Shown: positions 38,501 to 47,400, counted from the stretch's first letter. The stretch is 61,733 nt of DNA from Melioribacteraceae bacterium (GCA_015493615.1 WGCV01000022.1:80001-141733); one strand, 5' to 3'. Numbers and translations are program-made. Notes: generated from the letters alone by a model not told the origin.

Positions 38501-39241
38501 AAATATGAAAATGATTCCGCCGAATAAGAAAAAAAACATCGAGAACAGATAAACGGGCGGCGAAGAATTAGAAACATTTAGAATATAAATCACGGGAATA
38601 AAGTCGGCGCCGTTAATCGTTTTAAGTTTGAAGGAGTTTATGAAATTCGGAATTCGATTTGTTTTTTTATAGGCGATTAAGAGTTTAACATTATATTTTT
38701 TTTCAAGATTTTTCTTAAAACTGACGTCGTTCGCGTATTTGTTGTGCAGCGAGAATTTTTTCTCCAGCACATCCGAGATTTTAATGGAATATTTTTTCCC
38801 CTTAAAAACAAAGGAAGACTTTAATGAAAGCAGAGTGTAAAGTTCGCGGTCTTCTATAAAAGGTTTCCCCCGGAAAATATTATTCGGTTTATTTTTTTCA
38901 GATTGAAGAAGAGAAAAGTTTTTGTTCCAAGCCAAAATTTTGCCGGATGAATCGCGGACCGAGAGCCTGATATTTTTTAGACCGAACGAATTAAGAATTG
39001 TAAAAAAAGGTTTTACGTTCGTTTCTGAAGCCGCGTTGATTTTGTCCTTTATTTCGTTAAGCTGCCGATTTAATTCGGCGGTTTTTGAATTGAAATCATC
39101 CTGAATTTTTTTGCTTACATTTTCACTGTAAGATTTTAACGAACTTTCGGATGCGTTGCCGGATGAAAAAAGTGTGAGGACAAAGCCGAGGGAAAAAAGT
39201 AAAACGGCGACGAGAATTATTTTATCACGAAAAACCCGCAT
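35564..39241 (-). CDS. Large multi-spanning sensor histidine kinase
   Basis: A 1225-residue inner-membrane kinase. There are about 12 hydrophobic helices in groups: one at the N-terminus, an extracytoplasmic domain (about 30-215), a helix cluster, a second extracytoplasmic region, then a last helix before HAMP. The HAMP-like linker is LINRITSPLQQLVEGTRRIA, the phospho-acceptor H1025 lies in VAHEIKNPLTPMKLS, and the ATPase has N-box NFIRNAKESGA, F-box FERSFTTK and G2 GMGIGLYLS. All catalytic boxes are complete (NtrY-like). No response regulator is adjacent. Its start overlaps the stop of the DUF4783 gene by one base. Confidence 0.9.
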   Translation of the reverse strand: MRVFRDKIILVAVLLFSLGFVLTLFSSGNASESSLKSYSENVSKKIQDDFNSKTAELNRQLNEIKDKINAASETNVKPFFTILNSFGLKNIRLSVRDSSGKILAWNKNFSLLQSEKNKPNNIFRGKPFIEDRELYTLLSLKSSFVFKGKKYSIKISDVLEKKFSLHNKYANDVSFKKNLEKKYNVKLLIAYKKTNRIPNFINSFKLKTINGADFIPVIYILNVSNSSPPVYLFSMFFFLFGGIIFIFRFSGAATEYLPEKIAALLTALFILIFRILIFYIFNDFTNLKGAFTNPANFSSSFAWGLCSTPVSLFMTTLAGLAIAVILLRIISSDETKIFLSKTSKKILPVFAIIILILFLLLLRGFGASMRSMLFDSNIKLFNPRLAIFNEITLFHIFTILLVALTFIISLYALQLLLFTIADFFFSTKKRANAVILTLALFAIALFFHFLERAPQTQIYVKFLLIFFLGHIIFWDYFNKQNLLRSSFIILVAASLFSTAVLQRQNKDLENALFKLISDKLANPNIFYFDELARTAANEITDKLERERLPISDAEVYSLWSGSFLPREAYSSFISIKKDSNKTAAFYYNWRKENTPPDITSKKDKAEISIPVIINEKRILIKTGISWSDENIFSPSEPEFFITKKLAINSYLPAKNFLLFIFKDGKPIYNSHNISISNKLSQSMLERAKVKKRRIFDVRINGRNYICYPVIKNRDGHEIVSLYTKEALAPLTFVFENLKIFFAQFIFSLILIFLLFAYKRRDYKLRFTFRSALFILLLLTSIVPMILLAGYFRDLSDSKNLNSTSYKLRKRALQVEKYLSNHLAENDVAKIITDAKRDLKIEFSIFSDGRLLGSTHQRFFDCGIISSFLNPEIVDFIGRSGLTEKLIKENIEKYDFNSFYKSASFGNKRIIISVNDAFNPILLPMSERELDIVLITIYSFAFILIILIGLFLINRITSPLQQLVEGTRRIAHGELDYKLDIKTFGELQDLINGFNLMSRKLKASQEKLISAEREAAWREMAKQVAHEIKNPLTPMKLSVQQLMAAYKDDSPKFPKYFEKVTSSLLSQIELLSNIASEFSAFGKMPKINLEKINLVELLNELKPVFSDSEFSIEINSGINPVFINSDKEYLGRVIVNFIRNAKESGARNVLFTISEKENSVALEIKNDGAEIPEEIKDKIFERSFTTKPDGMGIGLYLSKRFLEQSGGSVELLRSDKAETIFELQFN

Positions 39242-39642
39242 CAGTTAAACGTAACTTGTGTGATTTGCCAAAAGTTGTCGATATATTTCAGCGTTATGAA
39301 AACACGCTTGTTGTTTTCGGAAGAATTTTTGTGGAATTTTATTTTTGCAGAGAGATAAGCCAAGTTGTTTTGCGATGAAAAATTGGTAATTTCAAAATCG
39401 TACTTTGGCAATGATGATAGAAAAGAGGCGATAATCTGCGAAGACTGTGACGGACTGAAATATCCTTCCTGATAATTTGAGATGCTTAGATAAGTTTTGA
39501 AATAGAAATCATCGGAAAGGAGTTTAACGTTGTGGTTGAAAGCAAACTCTATTTCTTTAATAACTTGTTTTGGCGAAGGCTGAGCCAAGCTCAACCTTGC
39601 CAATGAAAAAACTGCGAAAAATATAATTAATGTTTTTTTCAA
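39241..39642 (-). CDS. DUF4783-family periplasmic protein
   Basis: A 133-residue protein with a signal peptide cut after LSLAQ. The rest (SPKQVIKEIEFAFNHNVKLL, then the final FITLKYIDNFWQITQVTFN) matches DUF4783, a small NTF2-like/cystatin-like fold of Bacteroidota. Function unknown. Its stop shares one base with the kinase start (TGATG), a strong sign of translational coupling, so it may be a periplasmic partner of the sensor; that is inference. Confidence 0.8.
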   Translation of the reverse strand: MKKTLIIFFAVFSLARLSLAQPSPKQVIKEIEFAFNHNVKLLSDDFYFKTYLSISNYQEGYFSPSQSSQIIASFLSSLPKYDFEITNFSSQNNLAYLSAKIKFHKNSSENNKRVFITLKYIDNFWQITQVTFN

Positions 39643-39678
39643 TATTAAAAACTTCTTTTTTTAGTCAGTACTAAAATA

Positions 39679-40488
39679 CTAATTTCTTTCAAAGGTTAAA
39701 TGTCTCTCCGCATTACTTCGCGTTATTTTTTTCAGGTGCGTTTCTCCGGCTACAAGCTGATAAGCCCAATCAAACTGAACTCTTTGAGGCGTAATGTTGG
39801 TAACTCTGATTTTGGCAAAGTGGTTGTCAACAGTCCAGATAATATAAGTGTGACCGATTACGGCTTCAGCGTACTTAATGTTTTCGCCTTGTCCGAGCGG
39901 AACCCATCCGGTTGTAGGAGCTACGGTTACATCATAAATGCTCGTTGTGGGACCGACATCCTGAATATCCGTATCAGCCCAAACATCCAAGTAAAATGTT
40001 CCTTGATAATTTTCGAAAAAGAAATCTGTATTTTGGGAATCATACGGTTCGCGTGATTCGAGAGCAAAACTGTAACCCGATTCGTCGGGATAATTTCTGT
40101 AATCATACACAATTTCATTAAATCCTTCGGGACGGGGAATAGCGTACGCCAAGTCGTAACTCAGCTCGCTCTCGTTGCCGTTAATGTCCACTGCCGTTAC
40201 GGCGTAATAGTATGTCGTTCCATTGTCAACGTCGAGATCGGCGTAAAAATTATCTGTTGTGGAGGCAATCCTTAAATAATCGCCCTGATAAGAATTGTTA
40301 ACATAAACATTGTAGTGGGAAAAATCGTACGCAGTCGAAGGATTCCAAGTGATATCAACTTCTGTGTCGTATGCGGTTACTTGAACATTTGTGGGTGGCG
40401 GAGGAGGAGTAGTATCGTAAACAGGCTGAACCGATTTGCCGCATCCGAATAAAAATGCCGAGAGCAAGAGTATTTTCAAATATTTCAT
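39679..40488 (-). CDS. Fibronectin type III lipoprotein
   Basis: A 269-residue lipoprotein: the signal ends in AFLFGC (lipid Cys 16), a proline stretch (DTTPPPPPTNV) follows, then one Fn3 domain (about 31-115, with VDITWNPSTAYDFSHYNVYV and TTYYYAVTAVDINGNES). The C-terminal half contains GHTYIIWTVDNHFAKIRVTN, reminiscent of HmuY-like heme-binding lipoproteins, but I would not assign that function. I start at ATG 40488 since the upstream ATG at 40500 adds four residues before a normal signal peptide. Confidence 0.78.
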   Translation of the reverse strand: MKYLKILLLSAFLFGCGKSVQPVYDTTPPPPPTNVQVTAYDTEVDITWNPSTAYDFSHYNVYVNNSYQGDYLRIASTTDNFYADLDVDNGTTYYYAVTAVDINGNESELSYDLAYAIPRPEGFNEIVYDYRNYPDESGYSFALESREPYDSQNTDFFFENYQGTFYLDVWADTDIQDVGPTTSIYDVTVAPTTGWVPLGQGENIKYAEAVIGHTYIIWTVDNHFAKIRVTNITPQRVQFDWAYQLVAGETHLKKITRSNAERHLTFERN

Positions 40489-40717
40489 TTTGGACTCCAT
40501 TTGTTTTTTTATTTATTAAATAACAATCGGCGTGCCGAAAATGAAGTTAATTTTATCTAATTTTTCAAGTTTTATTTTGCGTCCTGTTTGAATCAAGCTA
40601 CAAAACGAACAAAAAGTGGACAGTAGATTCAATTATAAATTCTAAATTACAAATTTCAAATTTTAAGATGAAATTAGCTTTCTTCATACAAGGATTGAAT
40701 TGAAAGTTTTTCTTCAC

Positions 40718-41986
40718 CTAGTCAATAATATGTAATTGATTATTGTTGATTACTGCCAATGCTTTTCCGGTCAGCAGTTTTTTATCAAACGGCGTATTTC
40801 TTGATTTTGATTTGAATTTGTTTTTATCCACCGTCCAAAGTTTGTCGGCATCAAAAATTGTCAGGTTTGCTTTTTCTCCGATTTCAATGCGCGGGAGAGG
40901 CAGCCGCAGAATTTTTCTCGGATTAACGGATAATTTGTAAATTATTTCTTCCAGCGTTAATATTTTTTTATGATAAAGTTCGGTTAATGTCAATCCCAGT
41001 TCGGTCTCAAGTCCGATTATTCCGTTCGGAGCAAAGGTAAATTCCACTTCTTTATCTTCAACGGCGTGCGGAGCGTGGTCGCTGGCGATAACGTCAATCG
41101 TTCCGTCTTTCAGTCCTGCTATAATTGCCAGTTTATCCTCTTCGGTACGCAGCGGGGGATTCATCTTGTAGTTTGTATCGTAAGATTTTAAGGCGTTTTC
41201 TGTTAGTGTAAAATGATGCGGCGTTGCTTCGGCTGTGATTTTTAATCCCTTTTCTTTCGCATGTCGAACCAATTCCACAGATTTTTTTGTGCTGATGTGA
41301 GCAATATGTATAGGGGAATTTGTATATTCGGCAACAACAATATCTCTTGCGATTGTCAGTTCTTCGGCAATTGCGGGAACGGGGGGCAGACCAAGTTCGG
41401 TTGAAATTTTCCCTTCGTTCATTGCTCCGCCGGCAAGAGATTCATCCTCGCAATGCTCAATGATAATTTTGTTCAACATTCCCGAATATTCCAGCGCATA
41501 GCGAAGAAGTTTAGCCGTTTTAACAGCTGTCCCATCATCTGAAAATGCAACCGCTCCTTCTTCCGCCATTTCCGCCATTGGCGCAAGATGTTCTCCCTTC
41601 CGTCCGACGGTAACCGCTCCAATAGGCAAAACATCCACCAAATGAGATTTTGTTTTGGCAAGAACAGAATTAACCAAATCTCCGTTGTCGATTGCGAGCG
41701 ATGTGTTCGGCATAACGGCGACTCCCGTAAATCCACCTTCGGCTGCGGAATTGGCGCCGGTGAGCAAAGTTTCCGCTTGTTCATACCCCGGCTCGCGGAA
41801 GTGAACGTGCATATCGAAGAAACCGGGAACGCAATAAGCATTGGAAAATTCTAAAGTTTCAACATTGTTTATATTCTCAATTTTTCCGATTCTCTTAATC
41901 ACTCCGTTTTCAATCAGTAAATCGGTTACAGTATCAAGATTTTGCTCGGGATTAATTAAATGAATATTTTTTATTAAGACGTCCAT
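40718..41986 (-). CDS. pyrC: Dihydroorotase
   Basis: A 422-residue class I dihydroorotase that cyclises carbamoyl aspartate in pyrimidine synthesis. Metal-binding DMHVHFREPG is near 58-67, the carboxylated-lysine and His ligands follow in the central barrel, SDHAPH supplies the catalytic Asp near 305, and GLETELGL is the second signature. Length is typical. It starts nine bases after pyrB, as the last gene of pyrRBC. Confidence 0.96.
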   Translation of the reverse strand: MDVLIKNIHLINPEQNLDTVTDLLIENGVIKRIGKIENINNVETLEFSNAYCVPGFFDMHVHFREPGYEQAETLLTGANSAAEGGFTGVAVMPNTSLAIDNGDLVNSVLAKTKSHLVDVLPIGAVTVGRKGEHLAPMAEMAEEGAVAFSDDGTAVKTAKLLRYALEYSGMLNKIIIEHCEDESLAGGAMNEGKISTELGLPPVPAIAEELTIARDIVVAEYTNSPIHIAHISTKKSVELVRHAKEKGLKITAEATPHHFTLTENALKSYDTNYKMNPPLRTEEDKLAIIAGLKDGTIDVIASDHAPHAVEDKEVEFTFAPNGIIGLETELGLTLTELYHKKILTLEEIIYKLSVNPRKILRLPLPRIEIGEKANLTIFDADKLWTVDKNKFKSKSRNTPFDKKLLTGKALAVINNNQLHIID

Positions 41987-41995
41987 TTTTTCTCC

Positions 41996-42919
41996 TTAAC
42001 TTGGCAACGTACCCAAAAGATATAAAACCGCCATTCTGACGGCTACTCCGTTTGTAACTTGATCCAAAATTATTTGATACTCCCCGTCGGCGACTTCGGA
42101 GGTTAATTCCACTCCGCGGTTAATCGGTCCGGGATGAAGAATTAAAATATCCTTATTGTATTTGTCGAGGCGCTCTTTTGTTATCCCGAAATATTTATGA
42201 TATTCTCTGAGAGAGGGTATTGCATTGCCGGCGTCTCTTTCCAATTGGATTCTGAGAACATTCAAAATATCGTTTTCTTTTATTGCGGAATTAATGTCGT
42301 AATAAACTTTTACGCCGAGATTTTCGATTGAGCGGGGAAGCATTGTCGGAGGTCCGCAAACCGAAACTTTTGCGCCGAGCGACAGCAATCCGTAGATATT
42401 TGAAAGAGCGACGCGGCTGTGAGCAATATCGCCGACAATACAAACTTTCTTTCCCTCAATGTTTCCGAGTTTTTCCTTCATTGAATAAAAATCAAGCAGC
42501 GCTTGCGTGGGATGTTCGTGAAAACCATCGCCCGCGTTTATTATTGAAGCGTTTGAAATGCGAGTAAGAAAGGTTGGAACTCCCGCAGATTGATGGCGCA
42601 CAACAATAATATCGATTTTCATCGCTTCAATATTTCTTACGGTGTCCTTAAATGTTTCCCCTTTTTTTGTACTGCTTGAAGCTGTGGAAAAGTTTACAGT
42701 ATCTGCAGAAAGTCTTTTTTGAGCCAACTCAAATGAAATTCGTGTCCGGGTGGAATTCTCAAAAAAGAGATTTACGACAGTAGTCCCTGTGAGAGTCGGC
42801 ACTTTTTTTATCGGTCGGTCTAAAATTTCACGGAAGGTTGTTGCCGTGTCCAATATCAGCTCAATATCCTCGCGCGGAAGATTTTGTAAGCCGAGCAAAT
42901 GTTTTGTCGATAGAGACAT
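41996..42919 (-). CDS. pyrB: Aspartate carbamoyltransferase catalytic subunit
   Basis: A 307-residue transcarbamylase joining carbamoyl phosphate and aspartate. The carbamoyl-phosphate site FFENSTRTRISFE (about 52-64) and HPTQALLDFYSM are intact. No pyrI regulatory gene is adjacent, so the enzyme may work as a simple trimer or in complex with dihydroorotase. It lies 14 bases after pyrR. Confidence 0.97.
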   Translation of the reverse strand: MSLSTKHLLGLQNLPREDIELILDTATTFREILDRPIKKVPTLTGTTVVNLFFENSTRTRISFELAQKRLSADTVNFSTASSSTKKGETFKDTVRNIEAMKIDIIVVRHQSAGVPTFLTRISNASIINAGDGFHEHPTQALLDFYSMKEKLGNIEGKKVCIVGDIAHSRVALSNIYGLLSLGAKVSVCGPPTMLPRSIENLGVKVYYDINSAIKENDILNVLRIQLERDAGNAIPSLREYHKYFGITKERLDKYNKDILILHPGPINRGVELTSEVADGEYQIILDQVTNGVAVRMAVLYLLGTLPS

Positions 42920-42933
42920 AAAAACTCCTTTAT

Positions 42934-43473
42934 TTATGAATTGTCAACGAGGTAAACCGCATCTTCTTCGTCAACTTCTTTCAGCTTTACCTTAATTTCT
43001 TCATTGATAGAGGTAGGAATATTCTTCCCGACGTAATCTGCTTTGATAGGAAGCTGGCGATGACCTCTGTCAACGAGAACGCAGAGTTGGATGGAGTTAG
43101 GACGTCCCAAATCCATCAGTGCGTCAAGCGCAGCTCTGACTGTTCTTCCGGTGTAAAGCACATCGTCAATCAGGATGATGTCTTTTTCCGAAATATCGAA
43201 CTTAATGTCTGTTACGGAAATCTCCGGCTGTTTTAGTCTGGTACGAAAATCATCCCGATAAAGAGTAGCGTCGAGCGCGCCGAAAGGCAAGTCGATATTT
43301 TCTATCTCGGAAATTTTCTCCTTTAATCTTTTTGCAAGAAATTCTCCTCGCGTTCTGATACCGATTAAGACTAAATTTTTTGCTCCGCGATTTTTCTCAA
43401 GTATCTCATGAGCCAATCGCGTAATCGTGCGTTGTAAACCTACGGGATCAATTACAGTCGCTTTAATTTTCAT
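42934..43473 (-). CDS. pyrR: PyrR: pyrimidine operon regulator / uracil phosphoribosyltransferase
   Basis: A 179-residue PRTase-fold protein. The PRPP loop is DIILIDDVLYTGRTVRAALD, and NLVLIGIRTRGEFLAKRL and the final VDEEDAVYLVD match PyrR. In Gram-positive bacteria PyrR binds leader RNA to attenuate pyr transcription. I see no convincing attenuator or PyrR-binding hairpin in the short gap upstream (43474-43564), so regulation here may differ. It heads the pyrR-pyrB-pyrC unit. Confidence 0.95.
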   Translation of the reverse strand: MKIKATVIDPVGLQRTITRLAHEILEKNRGAKNLVLIGIRTRGEFLAKRLKEKISEIENIDLPFGALDATLYRDDFRTRLKQPEISVTDIKFDISEKDIILIDDVLYTGRTVRAALDALMDLGRPNSIQLCVLVDRGHRQLPIKADYVGKNIPTSINEEIKVKLKEVDEEDAVYLVDNS

Positions 43474-43564
43474 GGGAATCTTCCTTAAAATTGGAAAATT
43501 GGTTGGATAGATGTTGTGGAAATGTAAAATTCAAACTTTTTTTATCTCCCGGATAAAATTAAAA

Positions 43565-43597
43565 GCAAAAAAAAAGGGAGCTGAAAAGCTCCCTTTT
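43565..43597 (-). terminator. Intrinsic terminator of the OmpA-family gene
   Basis: The inverted repeat AAAAGGGAGCT (43572-43582) and AGCTCCCTTTT (43587-43597) is followed, read on the minus strand, by a run of T. It lies nine bases after the OmpA-family stop codon and separates it from pyrR. Confidence 0.88.
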
Positions 43598-43605
43598 GAA
43601 AATGT

Positions 43606-44736
43606 TTATTTGTGAACCTTAAATTCTATTCTTCGATTGAGCGCTCTGCCTTCGGCTGTTTTGTTGCTTGCTACAGGGTTATCTTCTCCCATTCCAACGG
43701 TGTTGATTCTTGCAGCGTCAACTCCGCGAGCTACTAAGTAGTTTTTAACTGCGTTGGCTCTCTTAAGTGAAAGCTGTTTGTTATATCTGGCGGAACCGAT
43801 GTTATCGGTGTAACCTACGATGTCAACTTTCAAATCGGGATTTTGCAATAATGTACGAGCTGCATAGAACAAAATCGGATATGATTCCGCTGTTAATTTA
43901 GCGCTGTTGAATTCAAAATTAACTCCGGAAAGAATAACTTTCTGGTTAGCTTTCATTTGTTTGTGGTGTTCGGCGATAGCGTCAAGAACTGCAGATTTAA
44001 CTTGCTCCTGGTTTATCCCGACTCTTGCAACGTTTTTCTTAACGATGTTGTCGATTCTTTCATAATCAACCGGGTCGTTTTTAGGTAAGCCGTTGTAGAG
44101 TTCGCATAATTTGGAGTCTGCGCCTTTCTTGAAGTAATAAACCGCGCCAAAGTTGAACGCCATGTAAGTATCGGTTTTACCTCCGAGGACTCCGTTTCCG
44201 GTTGTTCCCCAGTTGCCGTCTAAATTACTGGCGGCAGGCGAATGATAAACAAACTCAGCTTGTACATCCCATTTTTTGTTAAGTTTTAATGAAACGCCCA
44301 TGCCGAAATTAAATTCGTAATCTAAAAATGCATCGCTTGCTTTTCCGTTGCTTGCGCTGTTGTCGGCATAAATACCGCCGAGTCCAATCAAGAAATAAGG
44401 AGAAGCTTTTTCACAAGGAACGAATCTGTACAACAAGTCAAAATCAGCTCCTAAAACTGTGGTGCTGGTTGTTGACCAAGGATTGGTGTTTGTTTGTTTA
44501 AATCCTAAGCTTTGGTACTTTAAGTTTCCTCTCACACCAACGCTTTCGGAGAAGAATCGAACTACTCCGGCATAGAGACCATAATTAATGTTATCTACTA
44601 TTCCTGCATTTTCACTAATTGCATGAGGATAAGAAAGACCGAAGTCAAATCCCCAACTGTTTTTTGCGACCTGAGCATTTGAACTTCCTATAAAAGCAAA
44701 TAAGGAAAATATAGTTAGTACAAAAATTCTTTTCAT
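43606..44736 (-). CDS. OmpA-family outer-membrane protein
   Basis: A 376-residue protein: signal peptide cut after GSSNAQ, an eight-strand-type barrel (about 22-205), a linker (about 206-260), and an OmpA C-terminal peptidoglycan-binding domain (about 265-376) with VNFEFNSAKL, VDIVGYTDNIGSARYNKQLS and ALNRRIEFKV. It probably ties the outer membrane to the cell wall. A promoter of Bacteroidota type lies just upstream and the gene ends in a strong terminator, so it is a single-gene unit, likely highly expressed. Confidence 0.93.
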   Translation of the reverse strand: MKRIFVLTIFSLFAFIGSSNAQVAKNSWGFDFGLSYPHAISENAGIVDNINYGLYAGVVRFFSESVGVRGNLKYQSLGFKQTNTNPWSTTSTTVLGADFDLLYRFVPCEKASPYFLIGLGGIYADNSASNGKASDAFLDYEFNFGMGVSLKLNKKWDVQAEFVYHSPAASNLDGNWGTTGNGVLGGKTDTYMAFNFGAVYYFKKGADSKLCELYNGLPKNDPVDYERIDNIVKKNVARVGINQEQVKSAVLDAIAEHHKQMKANQKVILSGVNFEFNSAKLTAESYPILFYAARTLLQNPDLKVDIVGYTDNIGSARYNKQLSLKRANAVKNYLVARGVDAARINTVGMGEDNPVASNKTAEGRALNRRIEFKVHK

Positions 44737-44782
44737 GGTAAACCCCTTTTGTTAGATAATAGTTTTAATTCATATTATGATA

Positions 44783-44819
44783 TTTATCAAAAATAATGTT
44801 AATTGTCAAGAAATCAAAA
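44783..44819 (-). promoter_or_regulatory. Promoter of the OmpA-family gene (TTG-N19-TATTTTTG)
   Basis: On the minus strand a TTG (44817-44819) is separated by 19 bases from TATTTTTG (44790-44797), which fits the Bacteroidota -33/-7 consensus TTG and TAnnTTTG. Transcription would start near 44783, leaving a leader of about 45 bases. Confidence 0.6.
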
Positions 44820-44868
44820 AATATTTTTTTTTATTGCAAAAAATTATATTTTGCATATCTAAATTTTT

Positions 44869-44942
<74 letters not shown>

Positions 44943-45389
44943 CAAATTTTCCTCTCAAAATACATATATTCTTTGTCTCCTCGTGTGATAGCCGTCAAAA
45001 GTATTTCTTATTTAATGCTTAAAATCCAAAATATTTTTTTATAAGGTTGTTCCAATATAAAATATTGACTCAGCATATTTTTTAATATGCGTGTAAAAGT
45101 TTAGAATAAAGGTTTTGGGGTATGTAACCGGGAGGAAGATTACGGAACGGGAAATTTAATCTGTTTTTATAATTCAAATAATGCTTCGTTTCGACTCTAT
45201 AATATTAATATTATAAAATAGTGAAAAAATAATCACACAGTTTTATTACTTAAATAATATTATAACGACAGAGTTAATGTTATTGCTATTCAAGAAGAAC
45301 GGAGAAATTTTTAGTTTTTTTGTAACCGAGAGTAAAACCGCGCCAAACTGTTTCCTGTCCACAAAACTTTATTTTATTTTTATCGATTC
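44943..45389. other. Intergenic region, no gene seen
   Basis: About 450 bases between tRNA-Pro and the rplM promoter. It contains a perfect hairpin GCATATT-TTTT-AATATGC (45074-45091) and an 18-base AT-only palindrome at 45198-45215. No reading frame looks coding; a short minus-strand frame near 45286-45480 runs across the rplM promoter and start and is rejected. Confidence 0.6.
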
Positions 45390-45427
45390 TTGACATTTGA
45401 AAAGTATTAAAATATATTTGTAAGCTA
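45390..45427 (+). promoter_or_regulatory. rplM-rpsI promoter (TTG-N20-TATATTTG)
   Basis: TTGACA at 45390-45395 gives the -33 TTG; 20 bases on lies TATATTTG (45413-45420), matching TAnnTTTG. The next bases, TAAGCTA, are the same as in the rplU promoter at 55855-55892, with the same 20-base spacing. Confidence 0.75.
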
Positions 45428-45458
45428 TATAAAAAAGTTTTTCTATTTGGAGGAATTT

Positions 45459-45899
45459 GTGAAACAAGAGAAAATGACAAAATTTATTAAGACGGAAGAC
45501 GCTAATCACGATTGGTATGTTGTTGACGCTAAGGGAAAAGTGCTGGGAAGATTAGCTACCGAAATTGCTCGTGTTATCCGCGGAAAACACAAAGCAATTT
45601 TTACTCCTAATATGGATACAGGTGATTTTGTTGTGGTCATTAATGCAGATAAAGTTGTTTTGACCGGTAAAAGAGAATTACAAAAAACTTATTTCCATCA
45701 TACTCAATATCCGGGCGGAGTAAAAACCGAAACTTTTGCGGAAGTTATGCAGAAACATCCGGAAAGAGTTATCGAAAATGCCGTAAAAGGTATGTTGCCT
45801 AAAAACAGATTGGGCAGAAAGTTAATTAAAAAACTAAAAGTTTATGCAGGCGAAAATCATCCGCATGCGGCACAGCAACCTAAATCATTAAGTTTGTAA
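45459..45899 (+). CDS. rplM: 50S ribosomal protein L13
   Basis: A 147-residue L13. [39 protein letters not shown], the HTQYPGGVK segment and [18 protein letters not shown] are all characteristic. I place the start at GTG 45459, four bases after GGAGGA (45449-45454); the TTG at 45447 would put the ribosome site inside the gene. ATG 45474 is a weaker option. rpsI follows 10 bases later, the normal gene pair. Confidence 0.96.
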   Translation: MKQEKMTKFIKTEDANHDWYVVDAKGKVLGRLATEIARVIRGKHKAIFTPNMDTGDFVVVINADKVVLTGKRELQKTYFHHTQYPGGVKTETFAEVMQKHPERVIENAVKGMLPKNRLGRKLIKKLKVYAGENHPHAAQQPKSLSL

Positions 45900-45909
45900 G
45901 AGGAAGTGA

Positions 45910-46296
45910 ATGTCAGATAAGATATTTGTAGGACGTAGAAAAAATTCAGTTGCAAGAGTTTACTTAAGAAACGGCTCGGGAAAAGTAACGATCAATAAAA
46001 GAGAATTTGAAAATTATTTTCCTTTGGAATTCCACAGAGATACGGTTGTTCAGCCGATGCAGGTTACCGATAATATGGGTAAATATGATATTTTTGTAAA
46101 TGTAAACGGCGGCGGAATTTCGGGGCAGGCGGAAGCTATCAGATTGGGCGTTTCAAGAGCGCTTGTTGCATTGAATGAAGATTATCGTCCGGTGCTTAAA
46201 GCCGAAGGACTTCTGAGAAGAGATCCGAGAATGGTTGAACGTAAAAAATACGGACAACCGAAAGCTAGAAAAAGATACCAATTTTCTAAACGTTAA
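45910..46296 (+). CDS. rpsI: 30S ribosomal protein S9
   Basis: A 128-residue S9. The opening [20 protein letters not shown] and the C-terminal tail [14 protein letters not shown], which reaches the P-site tRNA, are diagnostic. It is the second gene of the rplM-rpsI pair and is preceded by AGAGGAAG (45899-45906). Confidence 0.97.
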   Translation: MSDKIFVGRRKNSVARVYLRNGSGKVTINKREFENYFPLEFHRDTVVQPMQVTDNMGKYDIFVNVNGGGISGQAEAIRLGVSRALVALNEDYRPVLKAEGLLRRDPRMVERKKYGQPKARKRYQFSKR

Positions 46297-46401
46297 TAGA
46301 ATTTATCAATTAATCATACTTTCCGATTTGCTACCTGTGTCCTAAATTAAAAAGGATGGAATGCAAAGAAGACGAAAGTAGAAGCAAAACAGGAGAAAAA
46401 T
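46297..46401 (+). promoter_or_regulatory. rpsB leader with possible Shine-Dalgarno pairing
   Basis: The 105-base gap before rpsB holds two competing pairings: TTTGCT (46327-46332) with AGCAAA (46383-46388), and CCTGT (46334-46338) with ACAGG (46389-46393), the latter covering the Shine-Dalgarno AGGAG. They cannot both form without a pseudoknot. This could be a ribosomal-protein autoregulatory leader, but the stems are short. Confidence 0.3.
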
Positions 46402-47382
46402 ATGTCTAGAGTTACCCTCCAGCAGCTCGTGGAAGCGGGCGCGCATTTCGGTCATTTGACCAGTCGTTGGAATCCTAAAATGAAACCGTATATCTTTATG
46501 GAAAAGAACGGTATTCATATCATTGATTTAAAGAAAACAGTTAAACTTATCGATAAAGCCGCAGATTCATTGTACGACATCGTTTCAAAAGGAAACAATG
46601 TAATGTTTGTCGGGACAAAAAAACAGGCTAAAAACGTTATTGCCGATGAAGCAAGACGCGCCGGCGCAAACTGGGTTAGCGAAAGATGGCTCGGCGGTAT
46701 GCTGACTAACTTTCAGACAATCAAAAAAAGCATTAAACGCTTACAGATGATTGATAAAATGGAAGCCGATGGAACTTTTGAAAAAATCACCAAGAAAGAA
46801 GCTCTTTTCCTTACACGCGAAAGAGAAAAATTAAGAAAGGTTCTTGAAGGCGTTGAATCGATGAACAGACTTCCCGGCGCATTGTTTATTGTTGACATCA
46901 GAAAAGAATCAATCGCCGTTAAAGAAGCTCAAAGATTGAATATCCCGACATTCGCAATTGTTGACACTAACTGCGATCCGGAAGAGATTGATTACATTAT
47001 TCCCGCAAACGACGACGCGGCAAGTACGATCGAAGTTATTACTAAAACTTTGGCCGACGTGGTTATCGAAGGAATGCAGAAAGCTCAGGAATTAAGAGCC
47101 GAGAGAAAAGCAGAACAGGAAAATGAAAAGAAAGTTGCCGAAGATAAAAAAGAGACGACTAAAAGAAGGCGTCCGAGAATTCGGAAAGTAAGATTGGACG
47201 GAAAGGATGAAGCTAAAGGTGAGAAGAAAGAAGCCAAAAGAGCTAAAGAATCCGCGCCTAAAGAGGAAAAAGCTGAAGCAGTAAAGGAAACTCCGAAAGA
47301 AGAAACTCCGAAGGAAGTAGAAAATACTCCTAAAGCTGCCGAAGGTGATAATGCCCCAAAAGAAGAAAAGAGTGAAGAATAA
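46402..47382 (+). CDS. rpsB: 30S ribosomal protein S2 with long charged tail
   Basis: A 326-residue S2. The core (1-230) is standard: [39 protein letters not shown] and [16 protein letters not shown]. After about residue 235 it carries some 90 extra residues of Lys/Glu/Pro/Ala low-complexity sequence with a basic [11 protein letters not shown] patch, longer than in most bacteria. tsf follows 18 bases later as is usual. Confidence 0.97.
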   Translation: MSRVTLQQLVEAGAHFGHLTSRWNPKMKPYIFMEKNGIHIIDLKKTVKLIDKAADSLYDIVSKGNNVMFVGTKKQAKNVIADEARRAGANWVSERWLGGMLTNFQTIKKSIKRLQMIDKMEADGTFEKITKKEALFLTREREKLRKVLEGVESMNRLPGALFIVDIRKESIAVKEAQRLNIPTFAIVDTNCDPEEIDYIIPANDDAASTIEVITKTLADVVIEGMQKAQELRAERKAEQENEKKVAEDKKETTKRRRPRIRKVRLDGKDEAKGEKKEAKRAKESAPKEEKAEAVKETPKEETPKEVENTPKAAEGDNAPKEEKSEE

Positions 47383-47400
47383 GAAATAAGGAAGATAAAA

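Noticed and set aside
43474-43564. PyrR attenuator before pyrR
   Set aside because: No anti-anti-terminator/terminator pair or PyrR-binding hairpin could be drawn on the minus strand; the only strong hairpin belongs to the OmpA-family gene.
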